A stretch of DNA of 64,000 bases from Jeotgalibacillus terrae (GCF_016908195.1 NZ_JAFBDK010000012.1:44109-108108); one strand, 5' to 3'. Numbered from the stretch's first letter, positions 28,446 to 39,239 are shown. Notes: generated from the sequence alone by a model not told the origin. Translations and numbers: made by a program.

Positions 28446-29246
28446 ATGGAGAAAAAGGAATGGTATCTCGAGTATGAAATTCAAAAAAACCGTCCCGGTC
28501 TGCTTGGTGATATTTCTTCCCTTCTGGGGATGCTTTCAATCAATATCGTGACGATTAATGGTGTCGATGAGGGTCGCAGAGGTATGCTGCTGTTAGCCCG
28601 GAGCGATGAGCAGATTGTCAGGCTTGAACTGATCCTAAGAACAATGGATACGATTCAAATGACTAAACTAAGAGAACCGAAACTGCGTGACAGAATGGCA
28701 GTCCGTCATGGCAGATATATACAAAGGGATGCAGATGACAAAAAAACGTTTAGGTTTATCCGTGATGAACTTGGCTTACTGGTTGATTTTATGGCAGAGC
28801 TATACAAACAGGATGGCCATAAGTTGATTGGAATCCGCGGTCTGCCTAGAGTAGGGAAAACAGAATCCATTGTAGCGGCAAGTGTATGTGCGAATAAAAA
28901 ATGGCTGTTCGTCTCATCTACATTATTAAAACAGACTGTTCGTGATAAATTAATTGAAGATGAATACAATGAAAATAATTTGTTTATTATTGATGGGGTC
29001 GTATCGACCAGACGTGCATCAGAAAAACACTGGCAATTAGTCCGTGAAATTATGCGGATGCCATCAATAAAAGTAATTGAACATCCCGATATATTTGTTG
29101 AAAACAGCGAATATACCATTGAGGATTTCGATTATATTATAGAGCTGAGACATGATCCGGATGAAGAAATTACATACGAATTAATGCATAAGAATACAAT
29201 GTTCAGCGGATCTGATTTCGGCGATTTTGGGGAATTTGAATTTTAA
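28446..29246 (+). CDS. ymfK: YmfK, DUF3388 protein with ACT-like and P-loop regions
   Basis: A 266-residue protein of the DUF3388 family. The N-terminal 70 residues (WYLEYEIQKNRPGLLGDISSLLGMLSINIVTIN) look like an ACT ligand-binding domain. The C-terminal part contains an exact Walker A, GLPRVGKT at 132-139, and a Walker B-like NNLFIID ending at Asp183, so it should bind nucleotide. Role unknown. Between ymfJ and rodZ as in B. subtilis. ATG after AAGGAG. Confidence 0.85.
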   Translation: MEKKEWYLEYEIQKNRPGLLGDISSLLGMLSINIVTINGVDEGRRGMLLLARSDEQIVRLELILRTMDTIQMTKLREPKLRDRMAVRHGRYIQRDADDKKTFRFIRDELGLLVDFMAELYKQDGHKLIGIRGLPRVGKTESIVAASVCANKKWLFVSSTLLKQTVRDKLIEDEYNENNLFIIDGVVSTRRASEKHWQLVREIMRMPSIKVIEHPDIFVENSEYTIEDFDYIIELRHDPDEEITYELMHKNTMFSGSDFGDFGEFEF

Positions 29247-29265
29247 GTATTGGCAGGTGTAAACA

Positions 29266-30147
29266 TTGACAGAACTAGGAAGCCGACTTAAAGAAGCAAG
29301 AGAGTCAAAAGGGTACTCTTTAGAAGAGCTTCAAGGCTTAACGAAAATACAAAAAAGATATCTCCAGGGAATTGAAGAAGGAGATTATTCAATGATGCCC
29401 GGAGCATTTTATGTCAGGGCTTTTATTAAGCAGTATGCCGAGGCTGTTGGTCTTGATGCAGAGGAACTTTTTGAGACTTATTCAAAAGACATTCCATCTA
29501 ATCATGATGACAATGTCCCCTCACAGCTTTCCAGAGTCAAAACAAGAGGTCCAAGCAAAAAATCTTCTGCTGCTTTCAGGTTTATCCCAACGGCAGTGAT
29601 GACGATCTTTGTGATTGGAATTTTTGTCCTGGCGTATTATCTTGTTCAGACATTCATGGCATCAGATGCCCAGGAGCCAGCTGAAAATGAAGAAGTGCAG
29701 CAGGAAGAACCGGTTTCTCTTGATCAGCCTGAAGACAGTGCTGAAGATCAGGAAAACAGCCCTGAAAGTGATAGTGTGGACACGGCAGAAGAACCTGTGG
29801 AAGCTGAACAGCCGCCAGAAGAGCCTGAAACGCCGCCTCTGACGATTGAGAGCACGGGTACAGAGGGCGAGACAACAAACTTTCAGGTGACTTCTACTGA
29901 AGGTCTGACAGTAACGATCAATACGAATACAACCTGGTTAGGTATTACAGATCAGTCAGGCAAACAGCTTGTAGGAGAAGAAATTTCCGGCACGTACACA
30001 TTTGACGCAGCTGAACTTGACTGGTTCAGGTTAAGAATTGGCAGTGTTCCAGGTACGACTGTGGAAATTAACGGTGAACAGGTTGAGTTCGGCTTAACTG
30101 ATGTCACTCCTCAAAATATGGTATTCCAGGTACAAAACCCTTCATAA
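29266..30147 (+). CDS. rodZ: RodZ-like cytoskeletal/cell-shape protein (YmfM)
   Basis: A bitopic membrane protein that links MreB to the wall-synthesis machinery. The 293 residues comprise an N-terminal HTH_25 domain (LGSRLKEARESKGYSLEELQGLTKIQKRYLQGIEEGDY), a basic stretch, one membrane segment (about 106-128), a long acidic Glu/Pro-rich linker (about 130-195) and a C-terminal DUF4115 beta domain. TTG start with GGCAGGTG. The very acidic outside linker may reflect a salty habitat. Confidence 0.92.
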   Translation: MTELGSRLKEARESKGYSLEELQGLTKIQKRYLQGIEEGDYSMMPGAFYVRAFIKQYAEAVGLDAEELFETYSKDIPSNHDDNVPSQLSRVKTRGPSKKSSAAFRFIPTAVMTIFVIGIFVLAYYLVQTFMASDAQEPAENEEVQQEEPVSLDQPEDSAEDQENSPESDSVDTAEEPVEAEQPPEEPETPPLTIESTGTEGETTNFQVTSTEGLTVTINTNTTWLGITDQSGKQLVGEEISGTYTFDAAELDWFRLRIGSVPGTTVEINGEQVEFGLTDVTPQNMVFQVQNPS

Positions 30148-30152
30148 TCAAT

Positions 30153-30184
30153 AAATAGTCATCCAGTGCGATGACTATTTTTTT
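30153..30184 (+). terminator. Terminator after rodZ
   Basis: Perfect 11-bp stem AAATAGTCATC/GATGACTATTT around CAGTGC, with T7. Confidence 0.9.
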
Positions 30185-30261
30185 GATCAGGGTTTGTTTA
30201 CATAATAAATAAGGAAATGATTTAATAATAAGAAATTACAGGATATAAGAGGAGAGGTTTT

Positions 30262-30840
30262 ATGAATACACCGAATAAAATTACGATATCGAGAATTTTT
30301 CTTATTCCGTTATTTATGATTATTATGCTAGTTGATTTTAATTGGGGAGACATTACTTTGCTTGGCGCTGACATGCCTGTCAGCCATTTGATCGGAGCAC
30401 TTATATTTATTTTTGCAGCATCTACTGACTGGGTTGACGGTTATTATGCGAGAAAGTTTAACCAGGTGACAAACCTGGGGAAATTCCTTGATCCGCTTGC
30501 AGATAAACTGCTCGTTTCTGCAGCACTCATTATTCTGGTTGAGCTTCAAATGGCCCCATCATGGATTGTGATCCTGATTATCTCACGTGAGTTTGCTATT
30601 ACCGGTCTCAGACTCGTTCTAGCAGGCTCTGGAGAAGTACATGCTGCTGCCATGCTCGGTAAAATTAAAATGTGGATGCAGATTGTTGCGATTTCTGCTC
30701 TGCTGCTGCACAACATATTCTTTACGATGTTTAATATCCCGTTTGATATCATTACACTTTATATCGCTGCGATCTTTACAGTCTGGTCAGGTGTGGATTA
30801 TTTTGTTAAAAACTGGGGAGCTTTCCGCGACTCCAAGTAA
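30262..30840 (+). CDS. pgsA: CDP-diacylglycerol-glycerol-3-phosphate phosphatidyltransferase
   Basis: Makes phosphatidylglycerol phosphate, the committed step to PG and cardiolipin. The 192-residue membrane protein holds the CDP-alcohol signature DGYYARKFNQVTNLGKFLDPLAD (DGx2ARx8Gx3Dx3D, starting near residue 59) plus several hydrophobic helices. ATG after AGAGGAGAGG. It is 12 bp ahead of cinA. Confidence 0.97.
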   Translation: MNTPNKITISRIFLIPLFMIIMLVDFNWGDITLLGADMPVSHLIGALIFIFAASTDWVDGYYARKFNQVTNLGKFLDPLADKLLVSAALIILVELQMAPSWIVILIISREFAITGLRLVLAGSGEVHAAAMLGKIKMWMQIVAISALLLHNIFFTMFNIPFDIITLYIAAIFTVWSGVDYFVKNWGAFRDSK

Positions 30841-30852
30841 GGAGATGGTTTG

Positions 30853-32115
30853 ATGAATGCAGAAATAATTGCAGTAGGGTCAGAACTGCTTTTAGGACAG
30901 ATTGCCAATACGAATGCGCAGTACATCTCTGCAAGATTTGCAGAGTCAGGGATCAATGTCTATTATCATACGGTTATTGGTGACAACAAGAACCGGCTCT
31001 TAAAAACGCTTGAAACTGCAGAAAGCCGCTCTGATTTAATTGTGATTACCGGTGGACTCGGTCCAACAAAAGATGATCTGACAAAGGAAACTGCAGCCGC
31101 TCATATTGGCTGCAGTCTTTCATATGATGAAAAATCTCTGGAGGCAATAGAGCAGTATTATATTCAGGTCGGTAAACCAATGACTGATAACAACAAAAAA
31201 CAGGCACTTGTATTAGAAGGCAGTCACGTACTGTTTAACTTTTATGGAATGGCGCCAGGAATGGTTGCCCGAAAACAGGGAATCACTTATGTTCTCCTTC
31301 CAGGTCCTCCGAGAGAAATGAGGCCGATGGTTGCAAATCAGCTGCTTCCTTACTTAAATACCAATAACAGCAGCCGTTTAATTTATTCGAAAGTAATGAG
31401 GTTTTTCGGAATAGGGGAAGCTGAGCTCGAGTCACGAATTGAAGATATTCTGGATCAACAGACGAACCCGACGGTTGCACCGTTAGCTGAAGATGGGGAA
31501 GTAACACTCAGAATCACTTCTTCAAGTGATGACGAAGAAACAGGACGAAAACTAGTAAATGATATGATTCATAAGCTTGAACAAAGAGTAGGGGAATTCT
31601 GCTACGGCTATGACGCTCATAATCTGCTGTATAAAACCTCTGAATTGCTTACAGAAAAAGGTCTTACAATAGCTTCAGCAGAAAGCCTGACTGCCGGCTT
31701 GTTTTCCTCTGAACTCGCGTCTATTCCCGGTGCGAGTCAATATCTCTCGGGAAGCCTGACAGTATATAATAACAATATAAAAGAACAGGTTCTTGACGTG
31801 CCCGGAGATCTTCTTACACAGTACGGGGCAGTCAGCAGAGCATGTGCTGAGAATATGGCAATCAAAGTACAGGAGCGGTTCTCAAGCGATATAGGTATCA
31901 GTTTTACAGGTGTTGCCGGACCTGGAGATGATAATGGGATTGCTGAAGGTACAGTCTGGATAGGTGTCTCCTACAAAGAAACGGTATCTTCCTTTATGGT
32001 TACGCTGAAGGGTGATCGTAATTTCAAAAGAATCAGAGCAGTAAAACACGGAATGTATGCCCTCATTCAGCTTCTTGAGCAAAACAAAGGGCCGTTCGTA
32101 AGTGAAAATAAATAA
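30853..32115 (+). CDS. cinA: CinA, competence/damage-inducible protein
   Basis: A 420-residue two-domain protein: an N-terminal MoaB/MogA-like domain (AEIIAVGSELLLGQIANTNAQYIS, VITGGLGPTKDDLTKE) and a C-terminal CinA domain (GLTIASAESLTAGLFSSELA, VAGPGDDNGIAEGTVWIG), the latter known for NMN deamidase activity in relatives. A TTG at 30850 directly precedes the chosen ATG; AAGGAGATGG is upstream. It is the gene before recA, as in other Firmicutes. Confidence 0.95.
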   Translation: MNAEIIAVGSELLLGQIANTNAQYISARFAESGINVYYHTVIGDNKNRLLKTLETAESRSDLIVITGGLGPTKDDLTKETAAAHIGCSLSYDEKSLEAIEQYYIQVGKPMTDNNKKQALVLEGSHVLFNFYGMAPGMVARKQGITYVLLPGPPREMRPMVANQLLPYLNTNNSSRLIYSKVMRFFGIGEAELESRIEDILDQQTNPTVAPLAEDGEVTLRITSSSDDEETGRKLVNDMIHKLEQRVGEFCYGYDAHNLLYKTSELLTEKGLTIASAESLTAGLFSSELASIPGASQYLSGSLTVYNNNIKEQVLDVPGDLLTQYGAVSRACAENMAIKVQERFSSDIGISFTGVAGPGDDNGIAEGTVWIGVSYKETVSSFMVTLKGDRNFKRIRAVKHGMYALIQLLEQNKGPFVSENK

Positions 32116-32160
32116 GTTTTACTCAGCGTGAAGGCATAAGTCTGCTTTTATAAAAAAATG

Positions 32161-32174
32161 CGAATAAATGTTCG
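32161..32174. promoter_or_regulatory. LexA (SOS) box of recA
   Basis: CGAATAAATGTTCG matches the Bacillus consensus CGAACnnnnGTTCG with one mismatch (T for C in the left arm). It lies just upstream of the recA -35 element, like the natural recA box CGAATATGCGTTCG in B. subtilis. Confidence 0.8.
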
Positions 32175-32182
32175 CTTTTTGC

Positions 32183-32211
32183 TTGTTATCTGTTCGCAAA
32201 AGGAGTATAGT
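32183..32211 (+). promoter_or_regulatory. SigA promoter of recA
   Basis: TTGTTA (32183-32188), 17-bp spacer, TATAGT (32206-32211). Confidence 0.75.
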
Positions 32212-32265
32212 AGAGTTAGGTTATGAGACGTCATCTAAGGCGTCTATATTAAAGGAGGAATTTAT

Positions 32266-33324
32266 GTGAGTGATCGTCAGGCAGCGCTAGATATGGCGCT
32301 TAAGCAAATAGAAAAACAGTTCGGAAAAGGTTCTATTATGAAGCTTGGAGAACAGACTGACAGAAGAGTTAACACTGTATCAAGTGGTTCTGTATCTTTA
32401 GATGCAGCACTTGGTGTTGGCGGTTATCCACGTGGACGTGTAATTGAAATTTACGGTCCTGAAAGTTCAGGTAAAACAACAGTAGCACTGCACGCAATTG
32501 CTGAAGTTCAGGCAAATGGCGGTCAGGCTGCTTTTATAGACGCAGAACATGCGCTTGACCCGGTTTATGCTCAAAAACTGGGTGTAAATATAGATGAGCT
32601 TCTGTTATCCCAGCCGGATACCGGCGAACAGGCACTTGAGATCGCTGAAGCATTAGTAAGAAGTGGCGCAGTTGAAATCGTTATTGTCGATTCAGTAGCA
32701 GCACTTGTTCCTAAAGCAGAAATCGAAGGCGAAATGGGTGATTCCCATGTCGGTCTTCAGGCAAGACTGATGTCTCAGGCCCTCAGAAAACTTTCAGGTG
32801 CAATCAGCAAATCGAATACAATCGCAATCTTTATTAACCAGATCCGTGAAAAAGTCGGCGTGATGTTCGGCAGTCCTGAAACAACACCTGGTGGACGCGC
32901 GCTTAAATTCTATTCATCTGTCCGTCTTGACGTGCGCCGTGCTGAAACATTGAAGCAGGGTAATGACATGGTGGGTAACAAAACGCGTATTAAAGTTGTC
33001 AAAAATAAGGTTGCACCGCCATTCCGTATTGCAGAAGTTGATATTATGTACGGGGAAGGGATTTCTAAAGAAGGAGAAATCATTGACCTTGGTTCAGAGG
33101 CAGACATCGTTCAAAAGAGCGGTTCATGGTACTCTTACGAAGGAGAACGTCTTGGACAGGGAAGAGAAAATGCGAAGCAGTTCCTGAAAGAAAATACGGA
33201 ACTTCGTCAGCAGATCCTTCTCAAAATCCGTGAGCATCACGGTATGGATCAGGCTCACAAAGCGCCTGAAAATGAAAAGAATGAAGCAGAGGCTGAAGAT
33301 TTCAATCTGCTTGATGAAGAGTAA
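32266..33324 (+). CDS. recA: Recombinase RecA
   Basis: An ATP-dependent strand-exchange protein and co-protease for LexA. 352 residues with Walker [10 protein letters not shown] near residue 64, [18 protein letters not shown], the L1 and L2 loop region (TNQ-type [21 protein letters not shown]) and an acidic C-terminal tail. GTG start after AAAGGAGGAA. Preceded by an SOS box and its own promoter, followed by a terminator. Confidence 0.99.
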   Translation: MSDRQAALDMALKQIEKQFGKGSIMKLGEQTDRRVNTVSSGSVSLDAALGVGGYPRGRVIEIYGPESSGKTTVALHAIAEVQANGGQAAFIDAEHALDPVYAQKLGVNIDELLLSQPDTGEQALEIAEALVRSGAVEIVIVDSVAALVPKAEIEGEMGDSHVGLQARLMSQALRKLSGAISKSNTIAIFINQIREKVGVMFGSPETTPGGRALKFYSSVRLDVRRAETLKQGNDMVGNKTRIKVVKNKVAPPFRIAEVDIMYGEGISKEGEIIDLGSEADIVQKSGSWYSYEGERLGQGRENAKQFLKENTELRQQILLKIREHHGMDQAHKAPENEKNEAEAEDFNLLDEE

Positions 33325-33333
33325 ATATTGTAA

Positions 33334-33368
33334 AAAAGAGGCAGGAAAATGATTCCTGTCTCTTTTCT
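33334..33368 (+). terminator. Terminator after recA
   Basis: 13-bp stem AAAAGAGGCAGGA/TCCTGTCTCTTTT (one G-U pair), 7-base loop, short T run. Confidence 0.85.
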
Positions 33369-33555
33369 TATGAAAACTTATGAGGCAGATTATTCTAGGT
33401 TACTTGACAATGAAAATTTGCAGACTTAAAATTAAGATTGTATATTTTTCAATTTTTCTAATTGATTAGTAAATGTCATGAAGTCTTCTGAAGACATTCA
33501 GGAGATCCTGAAAAGACAAAGTGTGAAAAGAAAATAGCAAGAGGAGGTGAATACG

Positions 33556-35115
33556 ATGGAAGGACTCGAAATCACCTTCATTTTGATTGGCATTATCGTC
33601 GGTGTGATTGTTGGGTATTTGATTCACAAATTCATGATGGATGCTAAAGTCGGCGGTGCAAAAGGTACTGTAGAACAAATCCTGGCTAACGGGAAACGCG
33701 AAGCAGAAGCACTGAAGAAAGAAGCACTGCTTGAAGCGAAAGACGAGAATCATAAGCTTCGTTCAGAAATTGAAGCAGAACTTCGTGAACGCAGAAATGA
33801 GTTGCAAAAGCAGGAGAACCGCCTGATGCAGCGGGAAGAAAATCTGGATCGAAAAGATGACTCGCTTAATAAGCGGGAGTCTATGCAGGAACGCAAAGAT
33901 CAGTCTTTGCATGAAAGACAACAACATATTGAAGAGATGGAAAGCAAAGTGGAGGAGATGGTTCAAAAGCAAGAGCTTGAACTTGAACGTGTATCCGGTC
34001 TGACGCGCGAAGAAGCGAAGGCCATTATACTGGATCAGGTTGAGAAAGAACTGTCACAGGACATTGCAATTATGGTGAAGGAACAGGAAAACCGCGCAAA
34101 AGAAGAGTCAGAGAAGAAAGCAAGAGAATTACTTTCACTGGCAATTCAGAGATGTGCGGCAGACCATGTAGCTGAAACCACTGTTTCCGTCGTAAATCTG
34201 CCGAATGATGAAATGAAAGGACGCATCATCGGAAGAGAAGGACGAAACATCAGAACACTAGAAACACTGACAGGTATCGATCTGATTATTGATGATACGC
34301 CGGAAGCGGTTATTTTATCAGGATTTGATCCGATCAGAAGAGAAACAGCAAGAATTGCCCTCGAAAAACTTGTTCAGGACGGACGTATTCATCCAGCAAG
34401 AATTGAGGAAATGGTTGATAAGGCAAGACGTGAAGTGGATGAACATATTCGTGAGATTGGTGAACAGACGACATTTGATATCGGCGTTCACGGCCTCCAC
34501 CCGGATCTGATTAAGATTCTCGGAAGGTTAAAATATCGTACGAGTTATGGCCAGAATGTTCTGAAGCATTCAACTGAAGTTGCATATCTCTCAGGTCTGC
34601 TCGCAGCAGAACTTGGTGAAGATGTAGCACTTGCAAGAAGAGCAGGACTACTGCATGATATCGGGAAAGCAATCGACCATGAAGTAGAAGGAAGCCATGT
34701 TGAAATTGGCGTTGAGCTTGCTACGAAATATAAAGAACACCCTGTTGTCATTAACAGTATCGCTTCTCACCACGGAGATTATGAAGCAACATCTGTTATC
34801 GCAGTACTGGTTGCTGCTGCAGATGCCCTCTCAGCAGCGCGCCCTGGTGCAAGAAGTGAAACACTTGAGAACTATATCAGACGCCTTGAGCGGCTTGAGG
34901 AGATCTCAGAAGGATATGAAGGTGTAGAGAAGTCATTCGCGATTCAGGCAGGTAGAGAAATTCGTATCATGGTGCGACCTGAACAGATCGATGATTTAAC
35001 TGCTCATCGCCTTGCAAGAGATATCCGAAAGCAAATTGAAGAAGAGCTTAATTATCCAGGTCACATCAAAGTAACAGTGATTCGGGAAACAAGAGCAGTA
35101 GAATACGCAAAATAA
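33556..35115 (+). CDS. rny: Ribonuclease Y
   Basis: A membrane-anchored endoribonuclease that starts mRNA decay. 519 residues: an N-terminal membrane helix ([25 protein letters not shown]), a long charged coiled coil (about 30-195), a KH domain ([22 protein letters not shown], near residue 215) and an HD domain ([14 protein letters not shown], near residue 360). A GTG at 33547 is also in frame, but it lies within GAGGAGGTGA, which is the ribosome binding site for the ATG at 33556. Confidence 0.98.
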   Translation: MEGLEITFILIGIIVGVIVGYLIHKFMMDAKVGGAKGTVEQILANGKREAEALKKEALLEAKDENHKLRSEIEAELRERRNELQKQENRLMQREENLDRKDDSLNKRESMQERKDQSLHERQQHIEEMESKVEEMVQKQELELERVSGLTREEAKAIILDQVEKELSQDIAIMVKEQENRAKEESEKKARELLSLAIQRCAADHVAETTVSVVNLPNDEMKGRIIGREGRNIRTLETLTGIDLIIDDTPEAVILSGFDPIRRETARIALEKLVQDGRIHPARIEEMVDKARREVDEHIREIGEQTTFDIGVHGLHPDLIKILGRLKYRTSYGQNVLKHSTEVAYLSGLLAAELGEDVALARRAGLLHDIGKAIDHEVEGSHVEIGVELATKYKEHPVVINSIASHHGDYEATSVIAVLVAAADALSAARPGARSETLENYIRRLERLEEISEGYEGVEKSFAIQAGREIRIMVRPEQIDDLTAHRLARDIRKQIEEELNYPGHIKVTVIRETRAVEYAK

Positions 35116-35154
35116 AAATAGCGTTGTGCCTTTTAGGTGCAACGCTATTTTTTT
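35115..35154 (+). terminator. Terminator after rny
   Basis: Stem AAAATAGCGTTG/CAACGCTATTTT with partly paired inner part and a T7 tail, starting at the stop codon. Confidence 0.88.
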
Positions 35155-35252
35155 GTGCGGGCTCAGGACTTATATGCTTTAGTGAAGTTGAAACCCGTCT
35201 TTAATCGTGCTAAAGTTTAGCTGAATAAAGTAAACGAAGAAAGAGGCATAAC

Positions 35253-36044
35253 ATGAAATTACTTTTTATTGGAGATGTAGTAGGTTCACCCGGAAGAGAA
35301 ATGGTTGAAGAGTATCTTCCTCAGCTAAAAGAAAGACATAGTCCTGATATTACGATCGTAAATGGTGAAAATGCTGCATCAGGCAGAGGTATTACGCAAA
35401 AAATTTATGATCAGCTCCTTAGTGCAGGAGCAGATATCATCACATTGGGAAATCATACGTGGGACAATAAAGATCTTTTTAACTTTATAGATAAAGCTGA
35501 TCAGCTTGTAAGACCTCTAAATTATCCAAAAGGCACGCCCGGAAAAGGGATTCGCTATTTTCAGGCAGGTAGTGCAGAAGTTGCTGTTGTAAATGCATTA
35601 GGCAGGACTTTTATGAACCCGGTTGATGATCCATTTCCGGCTGTAAGGCAGGCTGTTACAGAAGCGAAAAGACAGACTCCTTTTGTATTTGTAGACTTTC
35701 ATGCTGAAGCTACAAGCGAGAAGCAGGCGATGGGCTGGTATCTCGATGGTAAAGCATCTGCAGTCGTTGGAACACATACACACGTTCAGACTGCTGATAA
35801 CCGTATTCTTCCTGAGGGTACTGCATACTTATCAGATGTAGGAATGACAGGACCATATGATGCCATCCTGGGTATGGAGAGAGAGGCCGTATTAAAAAGA
35901 TTTGTTACAGGTCTTCCTTCACGCTTCGAGGTACCTAAGACCGGGCGCGCGATACTAAGCGGCTGTCTGATTAGTCTGAACCGTAAAACGGGCAAGGCGG
36001 AATCAATTGAAAGATTATTAATTAATGAGGACCATCCATTTTAA
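35253..36044 (+). CDS. ymdB: YmdB, calcineurin-like metallophosphoesterase
   Basis: In B. subtilis, YmdB hydrolyses 2',3'-cyclic nucleotides and affects biofilm/motility decisions. The 263 residues show the metal-binding series of this family: GDVVGSPGRE (Asp8), VNGENAASG, GNHTWDN, DFHAEATSEKQA and GTHTHVQTAD. Start ATG after AAGAGGC. It lies between rny and spoVS as usual. Confidence 0.94.
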   Translation: MKLLFIGDVVGSPGREMVEEYLPQLKERHSPDITIVNGENAASGRGITQKIYDQLLSAGADIITLGNHTWDNKDLFNFIDKADQLVRPLNYPKGTPGKGIRYFQAGSAEVAVVNALGRTFMNPVDDPFPAVRQAVTEAKRQTPFVFVDFHAEATSEKQAMGWYLDGKASAVVGTHTHVQTADNRILPEGTAYLSDVGMTGPYDAILGMEREAVLKRFVTGLPSRFEVPKTGRAILSGCLISLNRKTGKAESIERLLINEDHPF

Positions 36045-36139
36045 TTGAGTTTCCCGCAATCCTGCATAACTTCCCCTGATTCAGAATATAGTGAATGGAC
36101 ACTAGCATACGTTAGCGGTTGAGGAAGGGAGAACTGCAG

Positions 36140-36400
36140 TTGAATGTATTAAAAGTATCATCCAAATCGAATCCAAATTCAGTGGCAGGAGCATTAGCAG
36201 GAGTGTTAAGAGAAAAAGGATTCGTCGAAGTGCAGGCGATCGGAGCTGGAGCGCTGAATCAGGCAGTAAAAGCAGTGGCAATTTCACGTGGTTTTGTAGC
36301 TCCGTCCGGCATTGATCTGATCTGTATACCTGCTTTTACAGATATTCAGATCGAAGGTGAAGAAAGAACCGCCATCAAATTAATTATTGAACCCCGTTAG
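36140..36400 (+). CDS. spoVS: Stage V sporulation protein S
   Basis: A small Alba-like protein needed for spore coat assembly and core dehydration. From the TTG at 36140 the product has 86 residues, exactly the B. subtilis length, and near-identical text (SVAGALAGVLREKG, AIGAGALNQAVKAVAI, APSGIDLICIPAFTDI). An ATG at 36119 is in frame but would add seven atypical residues and lacks a good site; GGAAGGGAG precedes the TTG at proper spacing. Confidence 0.95.
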   Translation: MNVLKVSSKSNPNSVAGALAGVLREKGFVEVQAIGAGALNQAVKAVAISRGFVAPSGIDLICIPAFTDIQIEGEERTAIKLIIEPR

Positions 36401-36404
36401 ATGT

Positions 36405-36438
36405 AAAGAAGCTGTGACGATATCGTCACAGCTTCTTT
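36405..36438. terminator. 34-bp perfect palindrome after spoVS
   Basis: 17-bp arms without a loop, starting AAAGAAGCTGTGACGAT and mirrored exactly. In RNA it would form a strong hairpin after spoVS with only a short TTT in the 3' arm, so termination may be inefficient in the forward direction. Confidence 0.75.
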
Positions 36439-36502
36439 GTGTACGATAAATATATTATGTCAACTAATTTTCGTTCTAAGGGTTGAATTTGTCTTCAGGC
36501 CT

Positions 36503-36540
36503 GTTTAAAAGGTGTCTCTGCCCTTTAAACATGATAGAAT
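36503..36540 (+). promoter_or_regulatory. korAB promoter region with overlapping inverted repeat
   Basis: GTTTAAA (36503-36509) and TTTAAAC (36524-36530) form an inverted repeat just upstream of a TAGAAT -10-like element (36535-36540). No good -35 is visible, which suits an activated or repressed promoter. The binding protein is unknown. Confidence 0.4.
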
Positions 36541-36590
36541 GATCAATGATGAATTTATACATAATGCGTAAGTTTAAGGAGAGATAAAAT

Positions 36591-38336
36591 ATGAAACAGC
36601 AGCTTTCCTGGAAAGTAGGCGGACAGCAGGGAGAAGGAATCGAGAGTACCGGGGAAATCTTCTCTATGGCTATGAACCGTCTTGGTTACTTCCTGTATGG
36701 ATACCGTCACTTTTCTTCAAGAATTAAAGGCGGTCATACAAATAATAAAATCAGAGTGAGTACAAAACGAGTAAGAGCGGTAGAAGACCGTCTTGATATA
36801 TTAGTAGCTTTTGATCAGGAAACAATCGATGTTAATTATCATGAAATGGGATCAGGCGGAATTATTATTGCTGATGCAAAATTTAAGCCCGTTAACCCTG
36901 ATGATTGTCAGGCGGAGCTGATTATCGTTCCATTTACAGAAATTGCGTCCGGCCTGGGTACCTCCCTGATGAAAAACATGGTTGCAATTGGGTCGACGTG
37001 TGCAATCATGGATCTCCCGGTCGCAGTATTCACAGGGGTATTGCAGGAGACATTTAAAAGAAAAGGGGAAGTCGTCGTCCAGAAAAACATGGAGGCGATT
37101 GAAGCGGGCTTTAGGTCAGCTTCTGAACTGCTTGGTGAAAAGAGAGGTTCACATAAACTCGCTGAAGCTGATGGCATTCAGCGCATGTATATGATCGGTA
37201 ATGACGCCATTGCACTTGGTGCTATAGCAGCAGGCGTAAGATTCATGGCGGCATATCCAATTACTCCGGCTTCTGAGATTATGGAGTATCTGATTAAAAA
37301 ACTGCCTGCGCTCGGCGGAGCAGTCATTCAGACTGAAGATGAAATCGCAGCCGCAACGATGGCAATCGGTTCTAACTATGCAGGCGTCAGAGCGTTGACA
37401 GCTTCAGCAGGCCCAGGTCTCTCACTGATGATGGAATCAATTGGTCTGTCAGGTATGACGGAGCAGCCGTTGGTGATTATTGATACACAGCGTGGCGGCC
37501 CATCCACTGGGCTGCCCACAAAGCAGGAACAATCTGACCTTATGCAGATGATCTATGGCTCACACGGAGATATCCCGAAGATCGTACTTGCTCCAAGTAC
37601 CGCTGAAGAGGCATTCTATGACACGATTGACGCGTTCAACCTTGCAGAAACTTATCAGTGTCCGGTTATTGTGTTATCAGACCTGCAGCTTTCATTAGGA
37701 AAGCAGTCTGTAGATCCGCTCAATTACGCTAAAGTTCAAATTGGCCGCGGTAAACTCGTTTCAGATGAAGGTGAACTTGATGAACTCGAACCGAAACAGT
37801 ATTTTAAACGTTATGAACTCACAGAAGATGGTGTGTCAAAGCGTGTACTTCCAGGGATGAAAAACGGTATTCATCACGTTACAGGTGTAGAGCACGATGA
37901 GACAGGTAAACCGTCTGAATCCTCTTTAAACCGTCAGATGCAAATGGATAAACGGATGAGAAAACTTGAGCATGTGGAACTTCATAAAGCGGTAGATATT
38001 GATAATGCCAAGCACGGCGAAGCAGACATTTTGTTAATTGGTTTTAATTCCACCAGAGGAGCTTTAGAAGAAGCGCAGCAAAGACTTGAAGCAGACGGTC
38101 TGAAAGTCAATCATGCACATATCAGGCTGATGCATCCGTTCCCGGCGGATAAATTATTGCCTTTAATGGAAAGTGCGAAAAAAGTTGTGGTAGCTGAACA
38201 TAATGCTACAGGTCAACTTGCATCGCTGATTAAAATGAATGTTGGTATGGCTGCAAAAATTCACAGCTTAAAAAAATATGACGGTACACCATTTCTGCCA
38301 TCTGAGGTTGAGCTGTTAACAAAGGAGCTGATATAA
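36591..38336 (+). CDS. korA: 2-Oxoacid:ferredoxin oxidoreductase, fused gamma-alpha subunit
   Basis: With KorB it interconverts a 2-oxoacid (most likely 2-oxoglutarate) and acyl-CoA using ferredoxin. 581 residues: an N-terminal gamma domain (about 1-185; GGQQGEGIESTGEIFSMAMNRLGYFLYG, FSSRIKGGHTNNKIRVS) fused to the alpha/pyrimidine domain (AAYPITPASEIMEYL near residue 223, TASAGPGLSLMMESIGLSGMTEQPLVII). The KorA name is used by homology; substrate choice is not settled by sequence. Other Bacilli carry this pair next to miaB, where B. subtilis has tdh-kbl. Confidence 0.9.
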   Translation: MKQQLSWKVGGQQGEGIESTGEIFSMAMNRLGYFLYGYRHFSSRIKGGHTNNKIRVSTKRVRAVEDRLDILVAFDQETIDVNYHEMGSGGIIIADAKFKPVNPDDCQAELIIVPFTEIASGLGTSLMKNMVAIGSTCAIMDLPVAVFTGVLQETFKRKGEVVVQKNMEAIEAGFRSASELLGEKRGSHKLAEADGIQRMYMIGNDAIALGAIAAGVRFMAAYPITPASEIMEYLIKKLPALGGAVIQTEDEIAAATMAIGSNYAGVRALTASAGPGLSLMMESIGLSGMTEQPLVIIDTQRGGPSTGLPTKQEQSDLMQMIYGSHGDIPKIVLAPSTAEEAFYDTIDAFNLAETYQCPVIVLSDLQLSLGKQSVDPLNYAKVQIGRGKLVSDEGELDELEPKQYFKRYELTEDGVSKRVLPGMKNGIHHVTGVEHDETGKPSESSLNRQMQMDKRMRKLEHVELHKAVDIDNAKHGEADILLIGFNSTRGALEEAQQRLEADGLKVNHAHIRLMHPFPADKLLPLMESAKKVVVAEHNATGQLASLIKMNVGMAAKIHSLKKYDGTPFLPSEVELLTKELI

Positions 38337-39203
<867 letters not shown>

Positions 39204-39208
39204 ATTTT

Positions 39209-39239
39209 TAAGCGCACGCTCAGGCAGCGTGCGCTTTTT
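39209..39239 (+). terminator. Terminator after korB
   Basis: 11-bp GC-rich stem (AAGCGCACGCT/AGCGTGCGCTT) around CAGGC, then T5. Confidence 0.92.

Noticed and set aside
36045..36139. SigH promoter for spoVS
   Set aside because: GTGAATGG resembles a -10, but no AGGA-type -35 occurs at the right distance, so no promoter is called.
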